NCBI RefSeq assembly: GCF_017908035.1 | Contig: NZ_JAEQMU010000001.1 | Location: 868,001-932,000, forward strand | Source of the DNA: Sphingobacterium tabacisoli | GTDB lineage: Bacteria; Bacteroidota; Bacteroidia; Sphingobacteriales; Sphingobacteriaceae | DNA: 64,000 nucleotides | Direction: 5' to 3' | Shown here: positions 43,275 through 53,218 of the stretch, one piece after another | How positions within the stretch are numbered: position 1 is the stretch's first letter | Layout of the letters: the number at the start of each line of letters is the position of its first letter | Notes under the pieces: model-generated | Databases searched by the model: none | Told to the model about the DNA's origin: nothing | Seen by the model: the letters and a program-made list of their open reading frames with translations, nothing else | Made by a program: the position numbers and the translations under genes

Positions 43275-43535
43275 ATGAGTACAAACATTAATGTAGAACT
43301 TAACTGCGCAACCTGTGGTCAATCTAATTTTGACCACAATGAGGACAAATCCTGGGTGAAATGTAATAACTGCGATAGAGAGTATCTGGGAGGAATAAGT
43401 GAATTGGCTGAGTTCAATCAAAGCAATATCCAAGATGCAGTAAATGATTACGGTCAAAGTTTAGTAGATGAATTCGCTAAATCTCTTGAGTCAAAGTTCA
43501 AAAATAATAAATACATAAAATTTAAACGGAAATGA
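43275..43535 (+). CDS. Small zinc-ribbon-like protein (86 aa)
   Basis: The sequence has two CxxC pairs: ELNCATCGQ and VKCNNCDREYLGG, 18 residues apart, which fits a small zinc ribbon. The rest is a charged helix (NQSNIQDAVNDYGQSLVDEF) and a basic tail (FKRK). No specific family is recognised. Its stop overlaps the next start by 4 bases, so it is translationally coupled to the 149-aa membrane protein. It belongs to the small-gene group between the WYL regulator and the restriction system. Confidence 0.65.
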   Translation: MSTNINVELNCATCGQSNFDHNEDKSWVKCNNCDREYLGGISELAEFNQSNIQDAVNDYGQSLVDEFAKSLESKFKNNKYIKFKRK

Positions 43536-43981
43536 ATATAAACTGGCAAGACCCATCCTTTCTTCTTTCAGTAATAGCTGTTCTAGGAACACTTTTTACT
43601 TATCTCATACATGACAGAAAAATAAAAGCTCAGGAGAAGCTTATTAATGACTACCAATTAGATAAAATTGAAGAAGAGAAAAATCGAAAAAGACAAGCTA
43701 CTGTACGTGCCTCTCTTATCAAAGGAAACAAAGGTCATCGCATTTTGAGAGTCTATAATAAAGGGCAAGCTATTGCAAAAAATGTAAGGTTGATTATTAA
43801 GGATGAGCCAGATTATTTGTATAGCACGAATCCATTTCCTTTTCCCGTATTAAACGAGCATGAAAATATTGATCTAGATATACACTTACATATGGGTTCA
43901 CCAGATAATATATCGTTTGAAATACTATGGGATGATGAATCCGCAACAGATAACAAACACAGTCAGATTGTACAACTGTAA
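43532..43981 (+). CDS. Small membrane-anchored protein of unknown function (149 aa)
   Basis: A hydrophobic segment near the start (FLLSVIAVLGTLFTYLIHD) is followed by a charged coiled-coil-like region (KAQEKLINDYQLDKIEEEKNRKRQA) and a beta-rich domain (HRILRVYNKGQAIAKNVRLIIKD...NISFEILWDDES). The layout suggests an inner-membrane anchor with a cytoplasmic or periplasmic beta domain. It overlaps the zinc-ribbon gene by 4 bases and lies 94 bases before hsdM. Function unknown. Confidence 0.6.
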   Translation: MNINWQDPSFLLSVIAVLGTLFTYLIHDRKIKAQEKLINDYQLDKIEEEKNRKRQATVRASLIKGNKGHRILRVYNKGQAIAKNVRLIIKDEPDYLYSTNPFPFPVLNEHENIDLDIHLHMGSPDNISFEILWDDESATDNKHSQIVQL

Positions 43982-43992
43982 GGAGTGTAGTA

Positions 43993-44019
43993 GTTCTTTT
44001 TTGACGGCCAAAAAAGAAC
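43993..44019. promoter_or_regulatory. Perfect inverted repeat upstream of hsdM
   Basis: GTTCTTTTTTG and CAAAAAAGAAC form a perfect 11-bp stem around ACGGC. It may be a terminator for the small genes or an operator. A TATCTTTA box (44033-44040) follows, a likely start of hsdM transcription. Confidence 0.5.
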
Positions 44020-44075
44020 AATAACAATTCATTATCTTTACGCCGCATATACAAAAGCAGATTAACCCAACAATA

Positions 44076-45551
44076 ATGATTACCGGAGAAATAAAATCCC
44101 AAATAGATAAGATATGGAATGACTTCTGGACAGGAGGAATTTCCAACCCATTAACCGTCATTGAACAATTTACTTACCTGATCTTCCTAAAACAATTGGA
44201 TGACAGGCAGGTTACCATTGATAAAGAGAAGCAACTCCTAGGCAGCTCCAAAAAAGCAGACATATACACCGAAGAACAGAAGCCCTTGCGATGGTCATAC
44301 TTCAAGGAGTTGGACCCCGAGCGTATGATGGATATCTTCCGTAGACCACAGATAAAACTGGACAACCTAACTGCTTTCGACTTTATGCGCACATTAGGTA
44401 CAGCAGGAGGGAAGTTCTCAGAATACATGAAAGGAGCGACCTTCATGATCGAAAGCCCAAACCTATTGGATGCTGTTGTACAGCAAATCGACAAATTGCC
44501 ATTGAGCAATCGAGATACTAAAGGAGATCTGTACGAATACATGTTGAGCAAGATTGCCGAAGCAGGTACCAACGGGCAGTTCCGTACGCCGAGACACATT
44601 ATCCGCATGATGGTCGAGCTCATGCAACCACAACAAGACGATACCATCTGTGATCCAGCGATGGGGACAGCAGGCTTCCTAGTCAATGCAGCCGAATACA
44701 TCCAAGAGACACATGAAGACTGGCTGCTGGACAAATCATTCCGCGAACATTACTACGGCAATATGTTCAACGGTATGGAGATAGACCCATCCATGTTACG
44801 TATTGCTTCAATGAACCTACAACTGCACGGTATCGAAAATCCAACGCTTATCTCTGGATCCGCATTGGCAGAGCGAAATAGTGTTAATTCGCAATACTCG
44901 CTTATCTTAGCCAATCCACCATTCAAAGGTGCGCTAAATGCAAATGACGTCGAGAGCTCCTTGCTCAAGATGACCAACACCAAAAAGACCGAGATCCTAT
45001 TTTTGAGTCTCATGTTGCGTATGATGAGCCTGGGTGGTCGTGCAGCAGTTATTGTTCCCGATGGTGTTTTATTTGGATCATCCACAGCACACAAAGCCAT
45101 TCGCAAAGAGTTGGTAGACAACCAACAGCTACAAGCTGTTATCTCCATGCCTTCGGGTGTGTTCAAACCTTATGCCGGCGTAAGTACCGCAATTTTGATC
45201 TTCACCAAGACCAATTCTGGTGGCACCGACAAAGTATGGTACTACGACATGAAAGCCGATGGATACAGCCTAGACGACAAGCGCAATGCTATTACTGCCA
45301 ATGATATTCCAGATATTATAACCCGTTTCAAGGATCTAGCAAATGAGCAAGCCCGAGCCCGTACCGATCAATCATTCTTTGTGCCAGCACAAGAAATCCG
45401 TGACAACGCCTACGACTTAAGCATCAACCGCTACAAAGAGGTAGTCTACGAAGAGATAAGCTATGAGAAGCCAGCGGTTATCCTCAAACAGATAGCGAGT
45501 ATCGACCAAGAAAGACAAACATTGTTAAACGAATTAAAAGGGCTGTTGTAG
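44076..45551 (+). CDS. hsdM: Type I restriction-modification DNA methyltransferase (M subunit)
   Basis: 491 residues, the size of HsdM. The N-terminal helical domain (EIKSQIDKIWNDFWTGGISNPLTVIEQFTYLIFLKQLDD) leads to GQFRTPRHI (168-176), motif I DPAMGTAGF (193-201) and catalytic NPPF (280-283) for N6-adenine methylation. It acts with the S and R subunits encoded downstream. Spacing to hsdS is 1 base. A promoter-like TATCTTTA lies 35 bases before the ATG. Confidence 0.95.
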   Translation: MITGEIKSQIDKIWNDFWTGGISNPLTVIEQFTYLIFLKQLDDRQVTIDKEKQLLGSSKKADIYTEEQKPLRWSYFKELDPERMMDIFRRPQIKLDNLTAFDFMRTLGTAGGKFSEYMKGATFMIESPNLLDAVVQQIDKLPLSNRDTKGDLYEYMLSKIAEAGTNGQFRTPRHIIRMMVELMQPQQDDTICDPAMGTAGFLVNAAEYIQETHEDWLLDKSFREHYYGNMFNGMEIDPSMLRIASMNLQLHGIENPTLISGSALAERNSVNSQYSLILANPPFKGALNANDVESSLLKMTNTKKTEILFLSLMLRMMSLGGRAAVIVPDGVLFGSSTAHKAIRKELVDNQQLQAVISMPSGVFKPYAGVSTAILIFTKTNSGGTDKVWYYDMKADGYSLDDKRNAITANDIPDIITRFKDLANEQARARTDQSFFVPAQEIRDNAYDLSINRYKEVVYEEISYEKPAVILKQIASIDQERQTLLNELKGLL

Positions 45552-45552
45552 T

Positions 45553-46677
45553 ATGTGGGAGAAAGTTAAGTTATTTGATGTATGTCGACCTAAGCAGTGG
45601 AAAACTATATCGACTAAGCATTTACAGACTTCGGGATATCCAGTCTATGGAGCTAATGGTAAGATAGGCTTTTATTCGGAATATACACATGTTGATCCGA
45701 CGTTGACAATTACTTGTCGGGGAGCAACATGTGGAAGTATACACATTACCGACCCTAAAAGTTATATCAATGGAAATGCAATGGCTTTAGATGATTTGAA
45801 ATCTAATACTAGTATTAGATTTCTCTATTATTATCTAAAAACTAGGGGCTTTGAAGATGTTATATCTGGTTCAGCTCAACCCCAAATTACTCGTGAAGGC
45901 TTAGAGAAAATCGAGATTCCCCTTCCACCAATACTAATTCAAGAAAAAATTGCTGAGATCTTGGACAAGGCGGATGAATTACGTCGCAAAGACAAAGACC
46001 TACGAGACAAATACGACGAACTCGCCGAAGCCATCTTTATGGATATGTTTGGCGATCCCGTACGCAATGAAAAAGGCTGGGATGTGAAGACTTTAAAGGA
46101 GCTTTGTTTAAAAATTGGGAGTGGATCGACTCCCTCTGGTGGGAATGAGTCATACAAAAATGAAGGTATTTCATTAATAAGAAGCCTTAATATTCATCAA
46201 AATAAATTTAAATATAAAGATTTAGCTTTTATCGATGACAAACAAGCGGATAAACTGAAAAATGTTATAGTAGAGGCCGATGACATTCTTTTCAATATAA
46301 CAGGGGCATCTGTCTGCCGCACAACAGTGGTCCCTTCAAATGTACTACCAGCAAGAGTTAATCAGCACGTCGCAATTCTTAGATTTGATAAAGAACATGT
46401 AGCTCCTTTTTTTGCAGTTAGATTATTAAGCAATGCTATTATGAATCGTCATCTATACGCTATAGCAACTCAAGGAGGGGCAACAAGAGAGGCGATTACA
46501 AAAGAACAATTACAAAAGCTAGAAATAATTGTTCCCCCAATCCATCTCCAAGAAGCCTTTGCTAAAAAAAACGAGTTAATCAACCAGCTCAAAGCACAGA
46601 CCAACGCAGAGAAGTCCGAAGAACTATTCCAGTCATTATTACAAAAAGCATTCAAATACGAGTTAACGATTGATTAG
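45553..46677 (+). CDS. hsdS: Type I restriction specificity subunit (S)
   Basis: 374 residues in two TRD/helical-repeat units. TRD1 covers about 1-130. The central helical repeat is LDKADELRRKDKDLRDKYDELAEAIFMDMFGDP (written here only as its key parts: LDKADELRRK, FMDMFGDP), and TRD2 about 180-330. A second helical spacer near the end includes HLQEAFAKKNELINQLKAQ. The two TRDs set a bipartite target. TRD2 (46100-46500) is clearly AT-richer than the flanks, a sign of exchange of the recognition domain. It starts 1 base after hsdM. Confidence 0.92.
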   Translation: MWEKVKLFDVCRPKQWKTISTKHLQTSGYPVYGANGKIGFYSEYTHVDPTLTITCRGATCGSIHITDPKSYINGNAMALDDLKSNTSIRFLYYYLKTRGFEDVISGSAQPQITREGLEKIEIPLPPILIQEKIAEILDKADELRRKDKDLRDKYDELAEAIFMDMFGDPVRNEKGWDVKTLKELCLKIGSGSTPSGGNESYKNEGISLIRSLNIHQNKFKYKDLAFIDDKQADKLKNVIVEADDILFNITGASVCRTTVVPSNVLPARVNQHVAILRFDKEHVAPFFAVRLLSNAIMNRHLYAIATQGGATREAITKEQLQKLEIIVPPIHLQEAFAKKNELINQLKAQTNAEKSEELFQSLLQKAFKYELTID

Positions 46678-46720
46678 CGTCTGCTGAATGATTTTCTTTC
46701 TATTTTTTTAAAGAAAAGAT

Positions 46721-47500
46721 ATGAAGTATATACATAAAGGAACTTGCCTATTCTGCAAAAGAAACGAGCCGGAAGCTACGTTTAACGAAAAGCCTCATAC
46801 AATGCCCAGAAGTCTTGGTAGTAATAGCATTGGATTTGATGTATGTGATGAATGCAATCATTATTTCGGACAACCAGACAAACTTTCTAATCCACCCTTA
46901 ACGATTGAGCTTTGCGTCAAAGAAATTCTTGGTTTAACAAAGTATCTTTTGCAACACCAGCAAAAGCCTCAAAACGTACGGCTTAAATCTATATATTTTG
47001 AGTTTTGGGCTTCTACAGGTAAGTTGAAAGTAAAAAGCAAATATCGATTTACATATGATTTTCAGAAAGCTCTTTTAAACCAATTTAAACGAGGTTTGTA
47101 CGAAATGTTTTTGCAGGAGTACCACAAGGAAACAAAAAAAGGATTAGATGAGCGTTTTGATGAAGTTAGAAATTATGCAAGATATAATGAAGGAGATATG
47201 CCACTTTATCATCTACAGAGTTCCAAAGGTATAATCCCTATCCACGAAAACTTTGCATCACCCCAATTTACATTTACTCAAACTCAAATTAATGATATAG
47301 AGAGATTTGGTTTTTGCACATTAATTATTTTTGGTAAATGGTTTTATCTTGAGGTGACGCCGCAGGCAGCCGTCAATCGAGAGGACTATTTAAAAAATGA
47401 GTCCAAAATAATCGGTTCCGGTTTTGTTTTTAATAAGTTGGTAGAAGTAAAAAGCGTTAACGATATTGATTTTACATTAACGAAATTGTTGGGTAGATAA
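46721..47500 (+). CDS. HNH-nuclease-like protein between hsdS and hsdR
   Basis: 259 residues. The N-terminus has a zinc/HNH pattern: CLFCKRNEPEATF, then EKPHTMPRSLG and FDVCDECNHYFGQ, that is CxxC...H...CxxCN, as in HNH_5-type nucleases. The rest is helical, then beta-rich (GFCTLIIFGKWFYLEVTPQ), with no recognised fold. It is inserted between hsdS (43 bases upstream) and hsdR (95 bases downstream). It may be an accessory nuclease or a separate defence gene in the restriction locus. The gene is AT-richer than the hsd genes, in line with later insertion. Confidence 0.65.
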   Translation: MKYIHKGTCLFCKRNEPEATFNEKPHTMPRSLGSNSIGFDVCDECNHYFGQPDKLSNPPLTIELCVKEILGLTKYLLQHQQKPQNVRLKSIYFEFWASTGKLKVKSKYRFTYDFQKALLNQFKRGLYEMFLQEYHKETKKGLDERFDEVRNYARYNEGDMPLYHLQSSKGIIPIHENFASPQFTFTQTQINDIERFGFCTLIIFGKWFYLEVTPQAAVNREDYLKNESKIIGSGFVFNKLVEVKSVNDIDFTLTKLLGR

Positions 47501-47595
47501 ATAGGTGTTCGGAAAACCGTTGGAGATATAACAATTCCCTCTTCCCACCTGTCTAAATATTGTTTATCTTTAAAGACGAACCAAGTATATTGTAG

Positions 47596-50500
47596 ATGGC
47601 GTCAAATTTTGAATTTTTAGCGGAAGAGTTTCCTCTTATTTATCAAGAAATCACACAGGCAGAACAGAACACATTCACTGCCCCACGTTATGCAGCGATG
47701 TTGTGTCGATCCACATTAGAGATCTCACTATTTTGGCTGTACGAGAATGACTCGGATTTTGAAATGCCATTCGACAAATCCATCAACAGCCTACTACATA
47801 CCGATTCATTTAAAGACAATATACGGGCATCTGTTCGCGAAGAACTAAATACGGTGCGCCTACTGGGCAATATTGCATCACATGCTGGAAAAGGTAACGC
47901 GGTCAAAACAATCAAAGATACCGAAGCACTACATGCTCTAAAATGCATGTACAACTTCCTGCACTGGATCGCCAAACTGTACGCCAAGCGATTTCCTTCA
48001 GACAGTCAATTTGATGAAAACCTAATCCCCCGTGGACAGGTCGACGATATCAATGCCAAAAAGGTAAAAGAACTAAACAACTCTTACCAGGAGGCGCAGA
48101 AACTAGCAGAAGAGGCTTACCAAGAAAAGCAAAAAGCCATACTGCAGAACGAAGAGCTACGCAGACAATTAGAAGAAATACAAGCGCAGCTGGCCGACAG
48201 GAAAGAAGAACGCGAGCAGGTTATTGCCGAGTTACCAGCTCCACCGGTTTTAGTAACTGAATTGGAAACGCGACGTTTGCTAATCGATCTTTACTTGCGT
48301 GAAGCTGGCTGGGACAACCTACAAAAACCTCGTGACCTGGAGTACGAAGTGCAGGGAATGCCTTTGTCAACCAATCCGTCTGGTAGGGGCTATGTAGACT
48401 ACGTTCTTTGGGATGATGATGCCAAACCACTGGCTATTGTCGAGGCCAAAAGTACGCTTCACGATTCGAATAAAGGTCAACATCAGGCATCGCTATATGC
48501 CGATTGCTTAGAGAGGAGTACGGGACAGCGTCCAATCATTTTCTACTCCAACGGCTATGAAACACATATTTGGGACGACCAATTTTATCCGCCACGCCGG
48601 ATATATGGCTTCTACACCAAAAAGGAACTACAAACCCTAATCAAAAGACGGGAGACTCGTAAAGACATCCGTAAGTTTGAAGTGAATTCGGGTATTGCCG
48701 GTAGGTCCTACCAATTAGAAGCAATACAGCGCTTGTCAGAGCATTTCGTAACCTCAAAGAATGATACCTTAAGAGGGACTAACCGTCGTGCACTATTAGT
48801 TATGGCAACAGGTTCCGGCAAAACCCGTACAGCCGCTGCCATTGTTGATATGCTGACCAAGTCCAATTGGGCTAAGCGCATACTTTTTCTGGCAGACCGA
48901 AATGCCCTGGTTACACAAGCTAAAAACGCATTTAAAGAACATTTGCCAAATCTCTCTGCTATAGACTTGACTAAAGAGAAAGAAACTGGCCATACCCGAT
49001 TGGTCTTTTCGACCTATCCTACGATGATGAATCTCATCAACAATCAGATGGAAGGCGAAAACCGTGATTATGGCGTTGGCCACTTCGATGCCATATTTAT
49101 CGATGAGGCACACCGCTCCATCTATCAAAAATATCAATCTATCTTCGATTACTTCGATGGTTTATTGATAGGACTAACCGCTACGCCAAAAAAGGAGCTA
49201 GATAAAAACACCTATTCATTCTTCCAATTGGAAGACGATATCCCAACTTTTGCATACGAATTAGATACAGCTGTACATGACGGCTACTTGGTACCACCAC
49301 GTGCGTACTCTGTTCCTATTCAAATGGTTCGGGACGGAGTCAAATACAAAGATCTAAGCGATCAAGATAAGCAAGAGCTGGAAGAGAAATTAGGATTGAC
49401 TGAAGTATCAGACGAAGCACTTCAGGAATTTGAAATAGGCTCATCACAGATCAATTCCTTTCTCTTCAACGAAGGTACGGTAGATTTGTTACTGGACCAC
49501 TTGATGACCAACGGACTGAAAGTCGCTTCCGGTGATAAAGTAGGGAAGACCATTATCTTCGCCCGCAACCACAGACATGCCGTCTTTATAGAAGAGCGGT
49601 TCAATAAAAACTATCCTGAATATGGAGGTAACTTCTGCCGTGTCATTGACAATTACAACGACAAAGCCCAGGACTTGCTGGAGAAATTCTGTTACGACAA
49701 AGAGGAACTCGAGCCACAGATTGCTATTTCTGTAGATATGATGGATACCGGGGTAGATGCACCGAGTGTCCTCAATCTAGTATTTTTCAAACCCGTAAAG
49801 TCATACGCCAAGTTTTGGCAGATGGTAGGGCGGGGTACACGCCTACGTCACGACTTATTTGGTCCAGGCGAAGACAAAGAATATTTCTTGATATTCGACT
49901 ACTGCCGCAACCTAGAGTTCTTTCAGGAAAATCCGGACGGACACCAAGCCAATGCACAGCGCCCGTTAAGCCAGCTGTTGTTTCTCGAGCAATTGCATGT
50001 GGCCAATCTCATTCAAGAGAATACGGATGCCAATGACCAAGATTTAGCATTAGCAAAAGAATACATTGATGACCTGCATGCTAAAGTAGCAAAGCTCGAT
50101 ACCGCACGCTATGAAGTCAGAAAGCACCTCGCTGCAGTCCATCAATATACAGATAGAAACAAATGGGATAATCTAAACAAATCTGCCATTCTAACTATAG
50201 AAACGGAATTGTCCCATCTAATCCCCTATACGGAGGACACCGATGAGATGGCCAAACGATTTGATCTCAATAGCTATAAACTACAGATAGCGATGATCAA
50301 TAGGTCACCCCGTCAGACACCCCTCGTCCAGAACTTTATGGAAATAGGGAAGAGGCTCTTGAAGAAGAGAAATGTCCCAGCAGTAGCAGCCAAAGAAGTC
50401 ACTATACGCGAAATGGCATCAATAGATTTCTGGCAAGAGATTTCACTTTCCAAAGTCGAAAACCTGCGTAAGGAAATTCGTTACCTCATCCATTTGTTGA

Positions 50501-51069
50501 AAGAAGAAAATAATATCAAGCCAATTTACACTAAGCTTGACGATAAGCTCCTAAGGGAAGAAATCGTCCAGTATGATATCATCGAAAACTTTAAAAACCT
50601 ACAAAGCTATAAAGATCGCGTAACAGCCTTTATCAAAAAGAACAAGCACCATTTGGTAATTGATAAACTTTATAAAAACCAAAAGATCAATGCTTTTGAA
50701 TTGCAACAGCTTGAGCAGTACTTAATAGTCGAAGCCCTGGGGTCTAAAGAAGAATTTGTGAGAGAATTTGGCAACCAGCCGCTAGGAACCTTCATCCGAT
50801 CCGTCATCGGACTAGATCAAGAGGCCATACAGAACCACTTCACTAGCTTCATTGGCGAAGCCAACCTCTCTGCTAAACAGATTAAATTCATGGACACCGT
50901 AATCCGCTACTTCGTAACCAATGGTTACCTCGAAACAGCAGATCTCATGGAGCCACCATTCACCGAACTAGACGACAGCGGAGTAATAGGCTTGTTTGAA
51001 GATAATCACGTCCATAAACTAATTGGCTTAATCCGAGAAGTAAACCAAAACGCAGATATAGGAGCATAA
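47596..51069 (+). CDS. hsdR: Type I restriction endonuclease/translocase (R subunit)
   Basis: 1157 residues. Residues 1-130 form a DUF4145-like helical domain. A coiled coil lies at about 155-205. The nuclease core has Asp268 in YVDYV and EAK 283-285 (IVEAKST). The helicase has Walker A ATGSGKT (404-410) and DEAH (503-506). Later helicase motifs include DMMDTGVDAPSVLNLVF and QMVGRGTRLR. It cuts DNA after translocation when the target is unmethylated. A TATCTTTA box at 47565-47572 may give hsdR its own promoter. Confidence 0.95.
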   Translation: MASNFEFLAEEFPLIYQEITQAEQNTFTAPRYAAMLCRSTLEISLFWLYENDSDFEMPFDKSINSLLHTDSFKDNIRASVREELNTVRLLGNIASHAGKGNAVKTIKDTEALHALKCMYNFLHWIAKLYAKRFPSDSQFDENLIPRGQVDDINAKKVKELNNSYQEAQKLAEEAYQEKQKAILQNEELRRQLEEIQAQLADRKEEREQVIAELPAPPVLVTELETRRLLIDLYLREAGWDNLQKPRDLEYEVQGMPLSTNPSGRGYVDYVLWDDDAKPLAIVEAKSTLHDSNKGQHQASLYADCLERSTGQRPIIFYSNGYETHIWDDQFYPPRRIYGFYTKKELQTLIKRRETRKDIRKFEVNSGIAGRSYQLEAIQRLSEHFVTSKNDTLRGTNRRALLVMATGSGKTRTAAAIVDMLTKSNWAKRILFLADRNALVTQAKNAFKEHLPNLSAIDLTKEKETGHTRLVFSTYPTMMNLINNQMEGENRDYGVGHFDAIFIDEAHRSIYQKYQSIFDYFDGLLIGLTATPKKELDKNTYSFFQLEDDIPTFAYELDTAVHDGYLVPPRAYSVPIQMVRDGVKYKDLSDQDKQELEEKLGLTEVSDEALQEFEIGSSQINSFLFNEGTVDLLLDHLMTNGLKVASGDKVGKTIIFARNHRHAVFIEERFNKNYPEYGGNFCRVIDNYNDKAQDLLEKFCYDKEELEPQIAISVDMMDTGVDAPSVLNLVFFKPVKSYAKFWQMVGRGTRLRHDLFGPGEDKEYFLIFDYCRNLEFFQENPDGHQANAQRPLSQLLFLEQLHVANLIQENTDANDQDLALAKEYIDDLHAKVAKLDTARYEVRKHLAAVHQYTDRNKWDNLNKSAILTIETELSHLIPYTEDTDEMAKRFDLNSYKLQIAMINRSPRQTPLVQNFMEIGKRLLKKRNVPAVAAKEVTIREMASIDFWQEISLSKVENLRKEIRYLIHLLKEENNIKPIYTKLDDKLLREEIVQYDIIENFKNLQSYKDRVTAFIKKNKHHLVIDKLYKNQKINAFELQQLEQYLIVEALGSKEEFVREFGNQPLGTFIRSVIGLDQEAIQNHFTSFIGEANLSAKQIKFMDTVIRYFVTNGYLETADLMEPPFTELDDSGVIGLFEDNHVHKLIGLIREVNQNADIGA

Positions 51070-51277
51070 ATCTTTACAAGAGCTTAAGTAAAAGGGTGAC
51101 AAATCTTACCAGAGTAAAATTCATTCTTTAGACTTAGATGATGAAACCGATTTTGTTAAAAAAGGTATAAAGTTGCATAGAAAATTTAAAGATTTTATAT
51201 ATTGATTTTACGGAAATAATTGTAGTTGGTAATACATAAGAATCGAAAAAAAATTAAAAACTAAAATTGTTAAAAAT

Positions 51278-52024
51278 ATGCAGTATTTAATGACAGGTAT
51301 AGAACTTCATCTTGATAAAGGTTTTGGAATTACTGCTGATGCATATTACAAAAGTGCAGAACATTTACAAGATAATCCATTTGAGCACTATAAAATAACT
51401 CAACAAGCAGAATTACCCCAAAGCTTTTTGTATAGACATTCAATTGAGTTGTACCTTAAATCACTTATTATAATATTTCATAATAAGTTAGAAATCGATT
51501 ATGGAACTGTTAAGTTTAATAGTGAAGAACCTGAGATATTAACTGACGGAATTTGGCGCAAATTATATTCCTGTCATTTCATTGATAAGCTTTATGATTA
51601 TTGGTTAAATAATCTATTGTTGCCGAACATAGATTTACTTAATGAAATTGCACCTAAAGGCGATTGGCAAGAAATAAGAAAAACTAGCGAACTTATTCCC
51701 TTAATATGTAAATACGATCGAGATAGCTCTTATTTTCGATATCCAATTACTAAAAATAGTTCTTTGGATCATCAAAAACATTCAATGCAGAAATTTAAAG
51801 CGGACACTCTCACTAAATTTTTTAAAGAAATTCAAGATAAAAAACAAACGTCTGCAAATGGAGGACTTACAATGTTATTAGTTGATGATGATGACAATAT
51901 AGTTAATGCCTTCAAGAAAGATGAGAGTGTTTTGTCTGATGTAAGGGACGCTATAAAAGAAGTTGCGTATTATTTTCATTGCATTCATATTATGACAAGA
52001 GTAACGCTTTGTGGAGGAATGTGA
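51278..52024 (+). CDS. HEPN-like protein of unknown function (248 aa)
   Basis: Helix-rich. The segment SFLYRHSIELYLKSLIIIFHNK resembles the central helix of HEPN domains, followed by a long irregular region and a final helix (VRDAIKEVAYYFHCIHIMTRV). The H of YRHSIELY is close to a possible R-x-H pattern, but I cannot confirm an active R-x4-6-H motif. It is AT-rich and stands alone, 208 bases after hsdR and 151 bases before the DUF2806 gene. It may be part of the defence cargo. Confidence 0.45.
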   Translation: MQYLMTGIELHLDKGFGITADAYYKSAEHLQDNPFEHYKITQQAELPQSFLYRHSIELYLKSLIIIFHNKLEIDYGTVKFNSEEPEILTDGIWRKLYSCHFIDKLYDYWLNNLLLPNIDLLNEIAPKGDWQEIRKTSELIPLICKYDRDSSYFRYPITKNSSLDHQKHSMQKFKADTLTKFFKEIQDKKQTSANGGLTMLLVDDDDNIVNAFKKDESVLSDVRDAIKEVAYYFHCIHIMTRVTLCGGM

Positions 52025-52175
52025 AAATTATTCACTTAACTGGTTTAGAAATTAAACTGAAGTCAATTCTCTATATAAAGAAACTTCCGATGGAAATAAT
52101 AAATAAGTTTTTCTTCGTTCTCAGGACGAATGATGAAAACCTTCTCACCAAGAATTAACTAATAACAAATAAATA

Positions 52176-53168
52176 ATGGGAAATGATACCTCAGGTTTAA
52201 GCAAATTAACGGATACTGTCGAATCTATGATAAGTGGAGTTCCTTCTCCACTAAGAAAAAACTTCTTCAAGGCTTTATCTCAGCTATCAACCGCAGCAAT
52301 AAATATTCCGACTACGTGGCTAGAAGGTAAATCTGCAGAAATAAAAGCTTCCTATGAAGCAAGGGTACAAATTATAAAAAGGCAAGGGGACAATATTGCT
52401 GAAAATATTGAAACTCCCAAAGAATATATTACAAAAGCTTCTGAAAAATATGCGTCGAAAGTTATTAAGGAGCAATTAAATCTCGATCAAATTGCATTAA
52501 ATGCTGCAAATAATTTAATAAGTGAAGGAGAGAAGAATAAGGAAGATACAACAGAGGAAATAAGTGATGATTGGTTAAATGAGTTTGAAAATTACGGAAG
52601 GCTCAAATCCTCTGACGACATGAAACTTATTTTTGGGAAATTGCTTTCTGGAGAGATTTCAAAACCAGGGACATTTTCAATTAGAACGATTCGGCTTATT
52701 TCCCAATTGGATAACGATGCCGCTAAATTATTTCAAAGATTATGTTCGCTTTCTATTTCAATGCATCTCGGAGGAAAAATAATTAGTGATGCTCGCGTTG
52801 TTTCATTTCAAGGGTCTGCTGCATCCAATTCACTTAGTAAATATGGGCTTTCGTTCGATAACTTAAATATTTTACAAGAATACGGACTCATAATAACGGA
52901 TTATAACTCTTATATGCCATATCCTCTGTGTGTTATTTATGAAAACAATAGGATAGCGGCAAGTATCGTTTTTGGTAACAAGCACTACGGTTTACTGCCA
53001 ACTGACAATGACAAGTATGACAAAGAACTTAAATTAAGTGGTGTTACGTTGACAAAAGCTGCAACAGAATTACTACCTATAATTCCACTAGAAGAAGTTC
53101 CCGAATATAAAAGTGACCTTGAGACTTTTTTCGAAAATAAATTTTTAAAGCTACAACTGATAAAATAA
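52176..53168 (+). CDS. DUF2806-family protein
   Basis: 330 residues. The signature stretch DDWLNEFENYGRLKSSDDMKLIFGKLLSGEIS plus PGTFSIRTIRLISQLD (written here as its parts) matches the DUF2806 family, a cytoplasmic protein group often seen near restriction or defence genes. The N-terminus contains a helical region (AINIPTTWLEGKSAEIKASYEARVQIIKRQGD). Its biochemical role is unknown. The next 1.1 kb downstream is noncoding and structured. Confidence 0.8.
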   Translation: MGNDTSGLSKLTDTVESMISGVPSPLRKNFFKALSQLSTAAINIPTTWLEGKSAEIKASYEARVQIIKRQGDNIAENIETPKEYITKASEKYASKVIKEQLNLDQIALNAANNLISEGEKNKEDTTEEISDDWLNEFENYGRLKSSDDMKLIFGKLLSGEISKPGTFSIRTIRLISQLDNDAAKLFQRLCSLSISMHLGGKIISDARVVSFQGSAASNSLSKYGLSFDNLNILQEYGLIITDYNSYMPYPLCVIYENNRIAASIVFGNKHYGLLPTDNDKYDKELKLSGVTLTKAATELLPIIPLEEVPEYKSDLETFFENKFLKLQLIK

Positions 53169-53218
53169 TCTCACTGATTGGAAATAAGGCATTCCTCGTC
53201 GTCCTTCAGCAAAGAATG

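Noticed and set aside
44174..45166. Long minus-strand frames (186 and 137 codons) inside hsdM
   Set aside because: They are fully antisense to a well-supported methyltransferase and their residue content is serine- and arginine-rich, typical of shadows.
45553..46677. Phase-variable hsdS by inversion
   Set aside because: No second partial hsdS and no inverted repeats within or beside the TRD regions were seen in the window.
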